A stretch of 64,000 nucleotides of DNA, taken from positions 3,680,203 through 3,744,202 of the forward strand of contig NZ_CM011002.1 of assembly GCF_000158095.2 (NCBI RefSeq), written 5' to 3'. Positions 53,554 to 62,509 of the stretch are shown piece by piece. The position numbers and the translations under genes are program-made. The notes beneath the pieces are model-generated. The model searched no databases. It was not told where the DNA came from and saw nothing but the letters and a program-made list of their open reading frames with translations. Origin of the DNA: Roseibium alexandrii DFL-11. GTDB taxonomy: Bacteria; Pseudomonadota; Alphaproteobacteria; Rhizobiales; Stappiaceae. Within the stretch, counting starts at the first letter, position 1, and every line of letters begins with the position of its first letter.

Positions 53554-54059
53554 TATTCGTGTATCCCTGCTTCGCCGGTATGGAGCGTGTCCGGCCCGGC
53601 GACAAAACGCGAAAACTCGATTGCCATCAGCCCGAAGCTGACGGGAAAGGAAATCGTGAGAAGCCAGCGCGGGTAATAATAGGCGCGCGTGTCATAATCA
53701 CCGCGCTCAATGTTTTTCAAAAGCAATTCAACGCCTTGCCAGGCCAGAATGAGGCAGACAAGGACACAGGCAAGCGCCACGCTCCGGCTTACAACGTTCC
53801 GGACGGCAGGAGGCAAGATCGACGTAATGAGCTCGATATGCACATGCCCTTTCTCGCGCACCAGCCACGGCGCGCCCAGCATGGTCATGTAGAGAAGTCC
53901 GTATTCGGCCGACGTAAACAGCCAGGCAAACGGCTGCATACCCATATTTCGCATGAGCACAGAGCCGACCACCGATACCATAAGCCACACAAGCGTTGCC
54001 CCGGCTGCAATCGCCATTGTATCGATCAAGGCGTTATATGCTTTCTTGAGTGCTGTCAT
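53553..54059 (-). CDS. dctQ: TRAP transporter small membrane subunit (DctQ type), second system
   Basis: I chose the ATG complementary to 54057-54059 (168 residues, starting MTALKKAYNALIDTMA). A TTG seven codons earlier is in frame but less likely. Four hydrophobic segments (about 15-35, 50-66, 88-110 and 132-152) and the segments VVGSVLMRNMG and APWLVREKGHVHIELITSILP match DctQ. It pairs with DctM in the inner membrane. It follows dctP by 63 bases and overlaps dctM by one base. Confidence 0.88.
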   Translation of the reverse strand: MTALKKAYNALIDTMAIAAGATLVWLMVSVVGSVLMRNMGMQPFAWLFTSAEYGLLYMTMLGAPWLVREKGHVHIELITSILPPAVRNVVSRSVALACVLVCLILAWQGVELLLKNIERGDYDTRAYYYPRWLLTISFPVSFGLMAIEFSRFVAGPDTLHTGEAGIHE

Positions 54060-54122
54060 GAAGACCGCCTGCTCCAGCAAAAAAGAGGGCCCGCGATCCC
54101 CGCGAGCCCGTGTTTCAAGTGC

Positions 54123-55136
54123 TTATTTTGCAGCGTCGAAATCGTAGAACAATTCGATCAAGCGATCGTAATTGTCGGTGCCGCCCGGCTGTTCTGCCAT
54201 CAGGCCCTTCATCCGCTCCCACGTCTTTTCGCGTGCTGCTGCGAGGTAATTGGCTTTGGCTTCACCTTCCAATGAGACAGAGATCATGCCTGCAGCATCA
54301 AGCGCGGCGAAATCCTCATCCCGCTTCTTGCGCAGAGCCTCGACACTGTCCTTCTCATGCTGAATGGCGACATCTTGCAGGATTTTCTTGGATTCATCAG
54401 ACAGGGAATCCCACTTCTCCAGATTCACGATCACACCAAGGTCGGTGGAGAAGAAGCAGGGCTCGATCCGGTAGTTCAGGAACTCGTTCCATTTCAGATC
54501 GATCAAACCGATTTGGGTCCAGCCGGTTGCATCGACAACGCCGCGCTGCAGAGCGGCATAGACTTCACCGGTCGGCAAATCGATGACCTGCGCGCCGAGA
54601 TAGTTGGAGAAAAACGCGTTGTAGACGTTGTTGCCGCGCAGTTTCAGGCCTTCCACTTCCAGATTGCCATCGGCATCGAAGGTCGGCTCGTCGCGGGTCC
54701 AAAGATTGTAGCAGACACCACTGTCAAACCAGCCGAGATATTTCAGACCCATTTTTTCCTGATGGATCTGATCAATCAGTTCCGTACCACCGTTCTGGCG
54801 TGTTTCAACAGCGGTCAGGTTCGAGCCGACCATCGCGTCTTTTTCCGGCAGGGCGCCACCATAGAAGGAGCCCGGTGTGTAAACCATGTCAACGATGCCA
54901 TCCCGCACGGCATCCGGCTGCTGGAACATGCCAATGGCTTCCGGGCCACCGCGCACATCAATCTGGACCACGCCCTTGCCAGCTTCGTTGACCTTGTCGA
55001 CGAAGGACAGGAAGCTTTTTGTGTAGATCAGCGTTTCCGGGAATGCATGAACCGCGGAAATCCTGTCTTCCGCATGCGCGGTCGCTGTGAACAGTGATGC
55101 ACTGGCAACCAAGCCAGCTACGAGGATGTTTTTCAT
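54123..55136 (-). CDS. dctP: TRAP transporter substrate-binding protein (DctP type), second system
   Basis: The 337-residue protein has a signal peptide (MKNILVAGLVASASLFTATA, cut after AHA near residue 22). The DctP fold is indicated by IQIDVRGGPEAIGMFQQPDAVRDGIVDMVYTP-like strands (about 57-90), GLKLRGNNVYNAFFSNYLGAQVIDLPTGEVYAALQRGVVDATGWT (about 148-192, in parts) and a helical C-terminus. It binds an acid in the periplasm for DctQM. It is 65 bases after leuD in the same operon, which ties transport to the LeuCD reaction. The ligand is not known. Confidence 0.92.
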   Translation of the reverse strand: MKNILVAGLVASASLFTATAHAEDRISAVHAFPETLIYTKSFLSFVDKVNEAGKGVVQIDVRGGPEAIGMFQQPDAVRDGIVDMVYTPGSFYGGALPEKDAMVGSNLTAVETRQNGGTELIDQIHQEKMGLKYLGWFDSGVCYNLWTRDEPTFDADGNLEVEGLKLRGNNVYNAFFSNYLGAQVIDLPTGEVYAALQRGVVDATGWTQIGLIDLKWNEFLNYRIEPCFFSTDLGVIVNLEKWDSLSDESKKILQDVAIQHEKDSVEALRKKRDEDFAALDAAGMISVSLEGEAKANYLAAAREKTWERMKGLMAEQPGGTDNYDRLIELFYDFDAAK

Positions 55137-55201
55137 AGTCTCACTCCACTTTGCGGGACGTCCCTCAGTTGGTCCCTATGTTTTCAAGGCTGGCCCCTCA
55201 G

Positions 55202-55840
55202 CTATTGGCTCCCATTCATTTGAGAGTTCTGGTCTTCCGCGTTGGGCCAAACCCAGGAAGAAGTTGTTCTGCGATCTTGCTTGTGTTTCTCGATCGCACG
55301 TTCGTGTTGCAGTGTCAGGTCGATGTCGTCCCACCCGTTGATCAGCTTTGTTCGCCAGCTGTTGTCGAGTGAGAATGGGACTTCGGATCCACCGACGATG
55401 ATGTGTCCGTGCTCCAGATGAATGTGTGCCGGACCGCAGCCTTCGTTGAGCTCGCCCGTCAGGCGCTCAAGATCGGCCTCCGAGATAAGTGCTGGCAACA
55501 GACCGTTATTGACCGCATTGCTCGCAAAGATGTCGCCGAAGCTCGGTGCCACCACGGCCCTAAAACCTGCATCCACCAACGCGTAGACCGCTGCTTCACG
55601 CGAAGAACCGCTGCCGAAATTCCGGCCTGCGATCAAGATGCTGGCCTGCGGAAACTGATTAAGCGGGAAGTCCGGACACTCCAATCCGTCGTCCAGACGC
55701 CTCAGATCATGAAGGAGGAACTGTCCATAACCCTCTGACCTTGGCGTCGACATGAACCGGGCCGGAATCAACTGATCCGTATCGATATTGTGAACCGGCA
55801 AAGCGACTGCTTGCCCCTGATGTTCAGTCCAACCAGCCAT
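55202..55840 (-). CDS. leuD: 3-isopropylmalate dehydratase-family small subunit (LeuD-like, probably catabolic)
   Basis: The ATG complementary to 55838-55840 gives 212 residues. The open frame continues far upstream inside leuC but is shadow there. It has the small-subunit marks DTDQLIPARFM (about 20-30), ILIAGRNFGSGSSREAAVYAL (about 68-88, the FGSGSSREHA-type loop) and IFASNAVNNGLLPA. It swivels onto the LeuC iron-sulphur subunit to bind substrate. The operon has a GntR regulator and a TRAP importer and no leucine synthesis gene, so it likely works in catabolism, like the dimethylmaleate hydratase of nicotinate breakdown. True leucine synthesis cannot be excluded. Confidence 0.87.
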   Translation of the reverse strand: MAGWTEHQGQAVALPVHNIDTDQLIPARFMSTPRSEGYGQFLLHDLRRLDDGLECPDFPLNQFPQASILIAGRNFGSGSSREAAVYALVDAGFRAVVAPSFGDIFASNAVNNGLLPALISEADLERLTGELNEGCGPAHIHLEHGHIIVGGSEVPFSLDNSWRTKLINGWDDIDLTLQHERAIEKHKQDRRTTSSWVWPNAEDQNSQMNGSQ

Positions 55841-57246
55841 CAGAGTTCCCTCCCTTTCAAGAGAGGGCGTACATCGGTGATGGTGCCGGTCACAGCGGCA
55901 GCTGCGACCATCGCCGGTGACATGAGGTGCGTGCGAGCACCCGGACCCTGGCGCCCGCGAAAGTTCCGGTTGGTCGAAGACGCGCAACGCTTGCCCGGCG
56001 CAACGATGTCGCCGTTCATGCCAACACACATCGAACAGCCGGACGCAGACCACTCCAAACCGGCTTTCCGGAAAATCTGGTCCAGACCTTCTTGTTCTGC
56101 CTGGTGGCGGACAAGTGCTGACCCGGGAGAGACCAGTCCCGGTACCTTCACCGCCCGGCCTGCAAGCACGGCGGCAGCGGCCCGAAGGTCTTCGATCCGC
56201 CCGTTGGTACATGAACCGAGAAACACCTGATCGACCGGCGTGCCTTCGATCGGGCACCCGGCAGCCAGCCCCATATAGTCCAGCGCGTCGCGCGCAGCCT
56301 TTTGCTTTTCCTCTGACAGCCTGGACGGATCAGGAAGCGTTGCGCTGACCGGCAATGCTTGCTCAGGGCTCGTGCCCCAAGTGACGGTCGGTGCGATCTC
56401 TTCTGCCGCCAGACTTACATCTTTGGCAAAGACGGCATCTTCGTTAGAGCGCAGTTTCTGCCACTTTTCCTGAGCTTTCTCAAAAGCTGCGCCGTTTGGC
56501 GCGAAGGGCCGCCCTTTGATATAAGCAAAGGTGGTGTCATCGGGCGCGACCATGCCAAAGCGGCCACCGCCTTCGATCGAAAGGTTGCAGAGCGTCATCC
56601 GCCCTTCCATCGACAGGTCCCGGATGGCGCTTCCGGCATATTCGATCGCGTGTCCCCGGGCGCCGTCGGACCCAAGTTTTGCAATCCAGTTAAGCGCGAT
56701 ATCCTTGGCGCTGATGCCCTCGGCCAGCTTCCCGTCAACGACGATACGCATGGCCGCCGGTTTTTTCTGCCATACGGTTTGTGTCGCAAGAACATGAGCG
56801 ACTTCCGTCGCACCGATGCCAAAAGCGAGCGCACCAAACGCACCGTGGGTCGATGTGTGGCTGTCGCCACAATTGACCAGCAGACCCGGCAAGGTCAGCC
56901 CCTGCTCCGGGCCCACGACATGCACGATGCCCTGCGCCGGATCCATCAGATCGAACAGGCGCAAACTGTGCTGCGTTGCATTCGAGCGCAGCGTTTCGAT
57001 CATGCGGCGGATTTTAGGATCTGCGATATGTTCTCGGTGGCGCGTCGGCGCATAGTGGTCAACAACGGCAAAGGTCAATTCGGGTTCAGCGACGGCCGCA
57101 CCACGTTCGGCCAGTTTGGCGAACGCATGATGGGACCCTTCATGCACAAGGTGCCGGTCCACCCACAAAAGCGATGTCCCGTCTTCACGGGTCAGCACTT
57201 CGTGCGACGACCAAAGCTTGTCGAGAAGGGTCGTGGCCGCTGTCAT
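55840..57246 (-). CDS. leuC: 3-isopropylmalate dehydratase-family large subunit (LeuC-like, probably catabolic)
   Basis: The ATG complementary to 57244-57246 overlaps the gntR stop and gives 468 residues, normal for LeuC. It has VDRHLVHEGSHHAFAKL near 30-46, LLVNCGDSHTSTHGAFGALAFGIG (about 130-153), and the three cluster cysteines in FLGSCTNGRIEDL (about 342-354) and GCSMCVGMN (about 403-411). It is an aconitase-type [4Fe-4S] hydro-lyase that moves or adds water on branched malates. Translation is coupled to leuD (one base shared) and to gntR. Together with the lyase at the window end, hydration or isomerisation followed by C-C cleavage is the likely use. Confidence 0.9.
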   Translation of the reverse strand: MTAATTLLDKLWSSHEVLTREDGTSLLWVDRHLVHEGSHHAFAKLAERGAAVAEPELTFAVVDHYAPTRHREHIADPKIRRMIETLRSNATQHSLRLFDLMDPAQGIVHVVGPEQGLTLPGLLVNCGDSHTSTHGAFGALAFGIGATEVAHVLATQTVWQKKPAAMRIVVDGKLAEGISAKDIALNWIAKLGSDGARGHAIEYAGSAIRDLSMEGRMTLCNLSIEGGGRFGMVAPDDTTFAYIKGRPFAPNGAAFEKAQEKWQKLRSNEDAVFAKDVSLAAEEIAPTVTWGTSPEQALPVSATLPDPSRLSEEKQKAARDALDYMGLAAGCPIEGTPVDQVFLGSCTNGRIEDLRAAAAVLAGRAVKVPGLVSPGSALVRHQAEQEGLDQIFRKAGLEWSASGCSMCVGMNGDIVAPGKRCASSTNRNFRGRQGPGARTHLMSPAMVAAAAVTGTITDVRPLLKGREL

Positions 57247-58046
57247 GCGCCCTCCTCGTGCGTCTTTCCAATCGCTGGCTCCCAATGGCGGGCGTTCCCG
57301 TCCCCGACCCGGGTTAGCGGCATCTCAAGGCGGAACATGTCCGGGCGGTAGAGGCCCGCCAGATACTCAACCCCATTGCCATCAACGTCCTTGACCACGC
57401 GGCGCAAGGACAACAGCGCAGAGCCGACCGCGACATCAAGAGCGTCGGCAACTTCCGGCCCGGCAAGGGTTGCGGAAACCGACTGATGAGCATCCTTGAT
57501 CTGGACACCGCCACGTTCCAGCAATTTGAAGAGCGGGGTCGTTGCCAGGTCATTTTCTGAATAGTTGCGAGCGATTTCAGCCGGGACATAGGTTGTCAGG
57601 TGTGAAAACGGTGTTTGGTTCGTGCTCCGGACACGGGTTGCGATCTGAACTTGTTCATCGCTCGGCAGCCCGAGAGCGGATGCCACGAAATCCGGCGCAG
57701 CATCGTATGAAAAGGATAGAAGGCGCGCCGTGGTGCTTTGACCCATTTCAACAAGTTGCGGCATCAGGGTCGCAAGGTTCATAGCAACCGGTTTGTCCAG
57801 CTGACCCGCTGTCGAGACCGTTGTCCCGCTTCCTGCACGCCGGATGATGAGGCCCGAGGCGGCCAAAGCATCAAGCGCCCGGCGTACTGTCACACGCGAG
57901 ACACCAAAGACCTCAGAGAGTTTCTGTTCGCCCGGGAGGGTTTGCCCGTCCTGAAACCTGCCATCGGAAATCTGATCACGGAGAGACAGGTAGACCTGCC
58001 GCGCCTTGGCGCCTTCCGGCAACACCGATTTTGCATGCTTGTTCAT
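57243..58046 (-). CDS. GntR/HutC-family (UTRA) transcriptional regulator
   Basis: The 267-residue protein has a winged helix (about 15-80; QTLPGEQKLSEVFGVSRVTVRRALDALAASGLI in two parts, then RRAGSGTTV) and a C-terminal UTRA ligand domain (about 95-245; ATRVRSTNQTPFSHLTTYVP and LSLRRVVKDVDGNGVEYLAGLYRPD). UTRA proteins are repressors released by small metabolites of their pathway. The gene heads the leuCD-TRAP operon and is divergent from the tautomerase-hyuBA operon. A perfect palindrome, TGTATTA-TGTG-TAATACA, next to the latter is the likely operator, so both operons should respond together. Confidence 0.89.
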   Translation of the reverse strand: MNKHAKSVLPEGAKARQVYLSLRDQISDGRFQDGQTLPGEQKLSEVFGVSRVTVRRALDALAASGLIIRRAGSGTTVSTAGQLDKPVAMNLATLMPQLVEMGQSTTARLLSFSYDAAPDFVASALGLPSDEQVQIATRVRSTNQTPFSHLTTYVPAEIARNYSENDLATTPLFKLLERGGVQIKDAHQSVSATLAGPEVADALDVAVGSALLSLRRVVKDVDGNGVEYLAGLYRPDMFRLEMPLTRVGDGNARHWEPAIGKTHEEGA

Positions 58047-58131
58047 GTGTGCAAGCCTCCGTGGGTAAGGCTCAATGGTATCGCTGGATACTCAAATATC
58101 AAGTTGCCGGTCCGATATTTTTTTCATTTTT

Positions 58132-58171
58132 TGTATTAGATATTTTTTCAAGCTGTATTATGTGTAATACA
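58132..58171. promoter_or_regulatory. GntR operator palindrome with an extra half-site
   Basis: TGTATTA (58154-58160), TGTG, TAATACA (58165-58171) is a perfect 18-base inverted repeat, 21 bases before the tautomerase ATG. The half-site TGTATTA is repeated at 58132-58138, 22 bases or two helical turns away. A TATTAT -10-like box (58156-58161) lies inside the palindrome, so binding would block transcription. Confidence 0.7.
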
Positions 58172-58191
58172 AATTGCTGTAGGGAGGCAGT

Positions 58192-58758
58192 ATGCCGATT
58201 GTCGAATTGCACGTATTGCAAGGCTACGAGTCGCAAGAAAAGCTGCGGCTTCATGAAGCTCTGACCGATGCGGTGCGCCTCGTCGTACCGGCTCCACCCG
58301 AAGCAATTACCGTCCTGATCCATGAATTAAAGGGCGAGGACTATTCCCGCGGAGGCATTCACCGGCAGGGCGCTTCAGCATTGCCGGATGCCGGCGACCT
58401 TGTTCGGACCTATCTGAGCGCCATGGAGGCAAGGGACCTGGAGCGCGCGCAATCGATGCTCAGCGCAGACTTCGTCATGGAGTTCCCGGGCACCGGTCCT
58501 CTCCGGACGCTTGACGAGCTGATCGCTTGGGCAAAACCACGCTACCGTTTCGTGAAAAAAACCTATGACGGCTTCGATGTCATGCAAAGCCGCAAAGCAG
58601 CGACAGTTGTTTATTGCCGCGGCAACCTCTCCGGCGAATGGCCGGATGGAGACAGCTTCGAAGGCATTCGTTTCATCGATCGGTTCGAAGTCGTCGCGGG
58701 CAAAATCACCCGCCAGGACGTTTGGAACGACATTGCAGAAGTAAAGGCCAACGCATGA
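58192..58758 (+). CDS. tautomerase-SnoaL-like fusion protein
   Basis: The 188-residue protein begins MPIVELHVLQGYESQEKLRL, so the amino-terminal proline needed by 4-oxalocrotonate tautomerases is present (P2, first after Met removal). That domain covers about residues 1-60. The rest (about 65-185) resembles the SnoaL/NTF2-like fold: LVRTYLSAMEARDLERAQSMLSADFVMEFPG and FEGIRFIDRFEVVAGKITRQDVWND. SnoaL-like domains bind small hydrophobic acids and catalyse isomerisation or aldol chemistry. The two together suggest an isomerisation of a cyclic or enol intermediate. A GGGAGG ribosome site precedes the ATG, and the stop overlaps hyuB by four bases. The function is unknown. Confidence 0.8.
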   Translation: MPIVELHVLQGYESQEKLRLHEALTDAVRLVVPAPPEAITVLIHELKGEDYSRGGIHRQGASALPDAGDLVRTYLSAMEARDLERAQSMLSADFVMEFPGTGPLRTLDELIAWAKPRYRFVKKTYDGFDVMQSRKAATVVYCRGNLSGEWPDGDSFEGIRFIDRFEVVAGKITRQDVWNDIAEVKANA

Positions 58759-60446
58759 GCGATATCGATCCGATAACACTGTCGGTTCTAGCCGGCCGCA
58801 TGGAACAGATTGCGGACGAAATGGACGCAACGCTCTTCCGCGCAGCGTTCAATCCCATCATTGCTGAAGCGCATGATGCCAGCCACGGCCTTTATCACGC
58901 CGGGACCGGCGACACGCTGGTCCAGGGAAAATCCGGTCTTCCGATTTTTGTCGGTGTGATGTCCTTTGCGGTCAAGGCGGTGATTGAAAAAGCCGCTGCC
59001 GATGGCGATTTGAACGACGGCGACATCTTCATCTTCAATGATGCGCATATCGGCGGCACCCACCTGTCGGACATGCGGCTGGTCCGTCCCTATTTCCGCG
59101 ATGGGAGACTGTTCTGTTACCTCGCCTCTGTCGGCCACTGGCACGATGTTGGCGGGGCCGTTCCAGGCAACTACAATCCTGCAGCAACGGAAGTTTTCCA
59201 GGAAGCGTTTGTCCTCCCCCCGGTCCGTTTGGCTCGTGCCGGTGTGGTCAATCAGGACATCATCGACATTCTCCTGCGCAATACCCGCCTGCCGCAATCC
59301 GCCATGGGCGATCTCAATGGCCAGCTGGGCGCGCTCGATCTTGGCATCAAACGCATGGACGAATTGCTCGACGAATACGGCGCCGCGACCGTGAGCGGCG
59401 CTCTTGACGCTCTTGGTCACCGCGCAGAAGCGCTGATGCGCTCTGAATTGACTGATCTGCCGGATGGGCGCTGGGAAGCGGAAGACTTTCTCGACAATGA
59501 CGGCATCACCGATGAGCCGCTGGCAATCCGCGTCGCGCTGGAAATCAAGGGCGATGAACTGACCCTGGATTTCGCCGGTTCCTCGCCGCAATGCGACGGC
59601 CCGGTCAACATCGCGCTGCCGACCACCGTCGCCACTGCCTATGTTGCGATCAAACACATCTTCCCGGCCTTGCCCGCAAACGCCGGCGTGATGCGCCCAA
59701 TCACGGTCAATGTGCCGGAGGGGTCGTTGTTGTCGGCTGAATTTCCGGCCCCAACCGGTGGCTATACCGAGACAATTCTGCGGATGATCGATGTGATCTT
59801 TTCCGCCTTTGCGAAGGCCGCACCGGATAGGGTCGTTGCGAACGCCTACGGCACGATCAACGCCCTGTCGATTGCAGGTAAGAAAAGCGACGGTAAGCCC
59901 TGGGTCATGTTCAGCTTTTATGGCGGCGGCCATGGCGGTTCATTGGAAAGCGACGGCCTGAACCACGGCAACGCTCCGATTTCAACGGCGACCATTCCGC
60001 CAATGGAAATTCTGGAAGCTGCCTATCCGGTCATGTTCCGCCAATGGGCGCTGCGGCCAGACAGCGCCGGTGCCGGTGCTCATCGAGGCGGTATGGGGGC
60101 CATCTACGAGATCGAAGTCCTTGAAGAGAATGGCGCCGAGGCCTTCCTCTTCGGAGAACGCGGCCGGTTTGCGCCAAAAGGCATTGCGGACGGACACGAC
60201 GGAGAACTCAATCAATTTACCTATGAACAGGATGATGGTTGGAAGACACCACCGCTCGCCTCGAAAATGCGCGGCATCAAGTTGCGCCAGGGCCAGGCTG
60301 TCCGCCTGGAAACACCGGGCGGCGGCGGATACGGCAAGGCGGAAAATCGTGAGGCGGGCGACATCGCCCGTGACGTGGCACGCGGTCTCGTCAGCTCAGA
60401 TGCGGCCGACAAGAATTACGGTACGGCTTGGCGGGAGGTGTCCTAA
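58755..60446 (+). CDS. hyuB: hydantoinase B/5-oxoprolinase-family beta subunit (HyuB)
   Basis: The ATG at 58755 overlaps the preceding stop and gives 563 residues. The frame before it is shadow. It has the HyuB marks MSDIDPITLSVLAGRMEQIADEM, FNDAHIGGTHLSDMRLVRPYF (about 94-114), VGHWHDVGGAVPGNYN (about 124-139), YGTINALS and WVMFSFYGGGHGGSLESDG, and ends with LETPGGGGYG. With HyuA it forms an ATP-dependent enzyme that opens cyclic amides (5-oxoproline, N-methylhydantoin, caprolactam) or carboxylates ketones. The conserved HxD/H clusters bind metal. It is translationally coupled to hyuA (one base shared). The substrate is unknown. Confidence 0.92.
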   Translation: MSDIDPITLSVLAGRMEQIADEMDATLFRAAFNPIIAEAHDASHGLYHAGTGDTLVQGKSGLPIFVGVMSFAVKAVIEKAAADGDLNDGDIFIFNDAHIGGTHLSDMRLVRPYFRDGRLFCYLASVGHWHDVGGAVPGNYNPAATEVFQEAFVLPPVRLARAGVVNQDIIDILLRNTRLPQSAMGDLNGQLGALDLGIKRMDELLDEYGAATVSGALDALGHRAEALMRSELTDLPDGRWEAEDFLDNDGITDEPLAIRVALEIKGDELTLDFAGSSPQCDGPVNIALPTTVATAYVAIKHIFPALPANAGVMRPITVNVPEGSLLSAEFPAPTGGYTETILRMIDVIFSAFAKAAPDRVVANAYGTINALSIAGKKSDGKPWVMFSFYGGGHGGSLESDGLNHGNAPISTATIPPMEILEAAYPVMFRQWALRPDSAGAGAHRGGMGAIYEIEVLEENGAEAFLFGERGRFAPKGIADGHDGELNQFTYEQDDGWKTPPLASKMRGIKLRQGQAVRLETPGGGGYGKAENREAGDIARDVARGLVSSDAADKNYGTAWREVS

Positions 60447-62509
60447 TGAGCGGACAGATGATTGGCGTTGATGTCGGCGGAACGTTCACGGACGTCTTTG
60501 TTCTCAATGAAGCCGATGGAACGGCCGCCGTTGCGAAGGTCCCAACGACCCGTCCGGATCAATCCGGTGGTTTCCTTGATGGCATCAGCAAGCAGGTCGA
60601 TGACCTGTCAACGATTTCTGTGGTTGTTCATGGCACCACGGCCGGGACCAATGCGCTTCTTGAACGCAAAGGCGCACCGACCGGAGTGATCTGCACGGAA
60701 GGTCTGAGAGACGTTCTGGAGATGCGCCGCCGGGACCGGCCACGCACCTGGGGGCTGCGGGGAGACTTTGAACCTGTTGTCGACCGGCGCAATCGTCTTG
60801 AAGTGCCCGAGCGAACCCTGGCAGATGGAACCATTCGTACCCCAGTAGATCTTGATGCGGTCCGCGCTGCCGCACAGCAGCTCCAGACGCAAGGTTGCGA
60901 GGCCGTCGCGATCCTGTTCGCTAACTCCTATGCAAACCCGGACAATGAAAAGGCGGCTGTTGCTGCTGTCAGGGAGATCTGGCCGAATGCCCATGTGTCC
61001 GCGTCCTCGGAAATCCTCCCTGAAATCCGCGAATTTGAGAGGTTCTCGACAACGGCGCTGAACGCTTACCTTCAGCCGGAAGTGTCCGGATATCTTGGCC
61101 GCCTGGAACAAGCGCTCAAGACCGGCGGGTTCGACGGCGAGTTCATGATCGTCCAGTCAAACGGCGGGGTTATGGCGGTCGATACGGCCTGCAGACTGCC
61201 GGTACGAACAGCGCTCTCAGGTCCTGCGGCCGGCGTGATTGCTGCGGGCTATATCGCCTCGTCTGCTGGTTTCAACAATGTCATCACCGGGGACATGGGC
61301 GGCACCAGTTTTGATGTGTCCCTGATTTCGGACGGTCAATCGATGCTGTCTCCGCAGACATCAATCGACTTCGGGATGGTTGTGCGCACGCCGATGATCG
61401 AGATCACCACGATCGGCGCGGGCGGCGGATCCATTGCCTGGGTCGATAAGGGCGGTCTTTTGAACATCGGCCCGGAAAGCGCCGGCTCCAATCCCGGCCC
61501 CGTTGCCTATGGTCTTGGAAATGACCGACCGACCGTCACGGATGCAAACGTTGTTCTTGGCCGCATTGATCCGGAGAGCCCCATCGGAGGAAAGCTGGAC
61601 CGGCTGGACGTCGAAGCGGCCGCCAATGCGATCGATATTCATGTCGGAAAGCCGCTTGGCCTCGACACGTTACAGGCGGCAGAGGCCATCATGCGGGTTG
61701 CCAATTCCCGTATGGCTGGGGCCATCCGGCTTGTCAGCATCGAGCGCGGCTTTGACCCGAAGAACTTTGCCTTCATGCCTTTTGGCGGTGGCGGCGCGCT
61801 GCATACCGGAGCGATGCTTGCTGAAGTCGGAATCGCCAAGGCCATCGTGCCTCGCTACCCCGGCGTCACCTCGGCCATGGGTTGCGTGATCGCGGACATG
61901 CGCCAGGATTTCGTTCAGACCATCAATTCACTGGTTGATGCCCTCGACGAAAATGCGCTGGCGGACCACATGCAAACCCATGTCGACAGCGGTATGGCTC
62001 TTCTGGATGCTGCACGCACGACGTTCGAAGCCCGGGACATCAGTTTTGAGCTGGACATGGCTTATATCGGTCAGACGCACACGGTCTCCGTACCGATTGC
62101 AGTGACCGTGCGTGACGGCCAGGTAACAGCTTCGAGCAAGGCAGATATCGAAGCCGCCTTTGATGCAGCTTACAAATCCGCCTTTGGCCGGCTCCTGAAC
62201 AACGGTGTCCGGCGGATCTTGAACTTGCGCACCGCCGTCACCGGGAAACGTCCGAAATTCGATCTTAAAACACTTGCCCCTTCAGCTGGTGGAACTGCGG
62301 AACCAAAATCGAGCCGCAAGGTGCATTTCGGGGATTCCTGGTACGAGACTGCAGTATACGACCGCCTTTCCCTGCTCGCAGGTACGGTGATCAATGGGCC
62401 GGCGATCCTGGTCCAGCCGGATACAACCGTTTTGGTTGAGCCCAATCTGCAGGCGCGTGTGGACGCTTTTGGCAACACTATTCTTGAACCTCTGGAGAGC
62501 ACGTCATGA
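60446..62509 (+). CDS. hyuA: hydantoinase A/5-oxoprolinase-family alpha subunit (HyuA)
   Basis: The ATG at 60446 gives 687 residues, of normal HyuA length. It starts with MIGVDVGGTFTDVFV, the ATP-binding motif of the acetate/sugar kinase-like fold. Further marks are VVHGTTAGTNALLERKGAPTGVI (about 59-81), MIVQSNGGVMAVDTA (about 233-247), NVITGDMGGTSFDVSLI (about 277-293), ITTIGAGGGSIAWVD and MGCVIADMRQDFV. It phosphorylates the amide or ketone oxygen so that HyuB can complete ring opening. It shares one base with hyuB and overlaps the isochorismatase-like gene by four bases. 5-Oxoproline, N-methylhydantoin or a cyclic imide are possible substrates. Confidence 0.92.
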   Translation: MSGQMIGVDVGGTFTDVFVLNEADGTAAVAKVPTTRPDQSGGFLDGISKQVDDLSTISVVVHGTTAGTNALLERKGAPTGVICTEGLRDVLEMRRRDRPRTWGLRGDFEPVVDRRNRLEVPERTLADGTIRTPVDLDAVRAAAQQLQTQGCEAVAILFANSYANPDNEKAAVAAVREIWPNAHVSASSEILPEIREFERFSTTALNAYLQPEVSGYLGRLEQALKTGGFDGEFMIVQSNGGVMAVDTACRLPVRTALSGPAAGVIAAGYIASSAGFNNVITGDMGGTSFDVSLISDGQSMLSPQTSIDFGMVVRTPMIEITTIGAGGGSIAWVDKGGLLNIGPESAGSNPGPVAYGLGNDRPTVTDANVVLGRIDPESPIGGKLDRLDVEAAANAIDIHVGKPLGLDTLQAAEAIMRVANSRMAGAIRLVSIERGFDPKNFAFMPFGGGGALHTGAMLAEVGIAKAIVPRYPGVTSAMGCVIADMRQDFVQTINSLVDALDENALADHMQTHVDSGMALLDAARTTFEARDISFELDMAYIGQTHTVSVPIAVTVRDGQVTASSKADIEAAFDAAYKSAFGRLLNNGVRRILNLRTAVTGKRPKFDLKTLAPSAGGTAEPKSSRKVHFGDSWYETAVYDRLSLLAGTVINGPAILVQPDTTVLVEPNLQARVDAFGNTILEPLESTS

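Noticed and set aside
55841..56257. Long N-terminal extension of leuD
   Set aside because: It lies entirely within leuC in another frame, and LeuD length and start agree with 55840.
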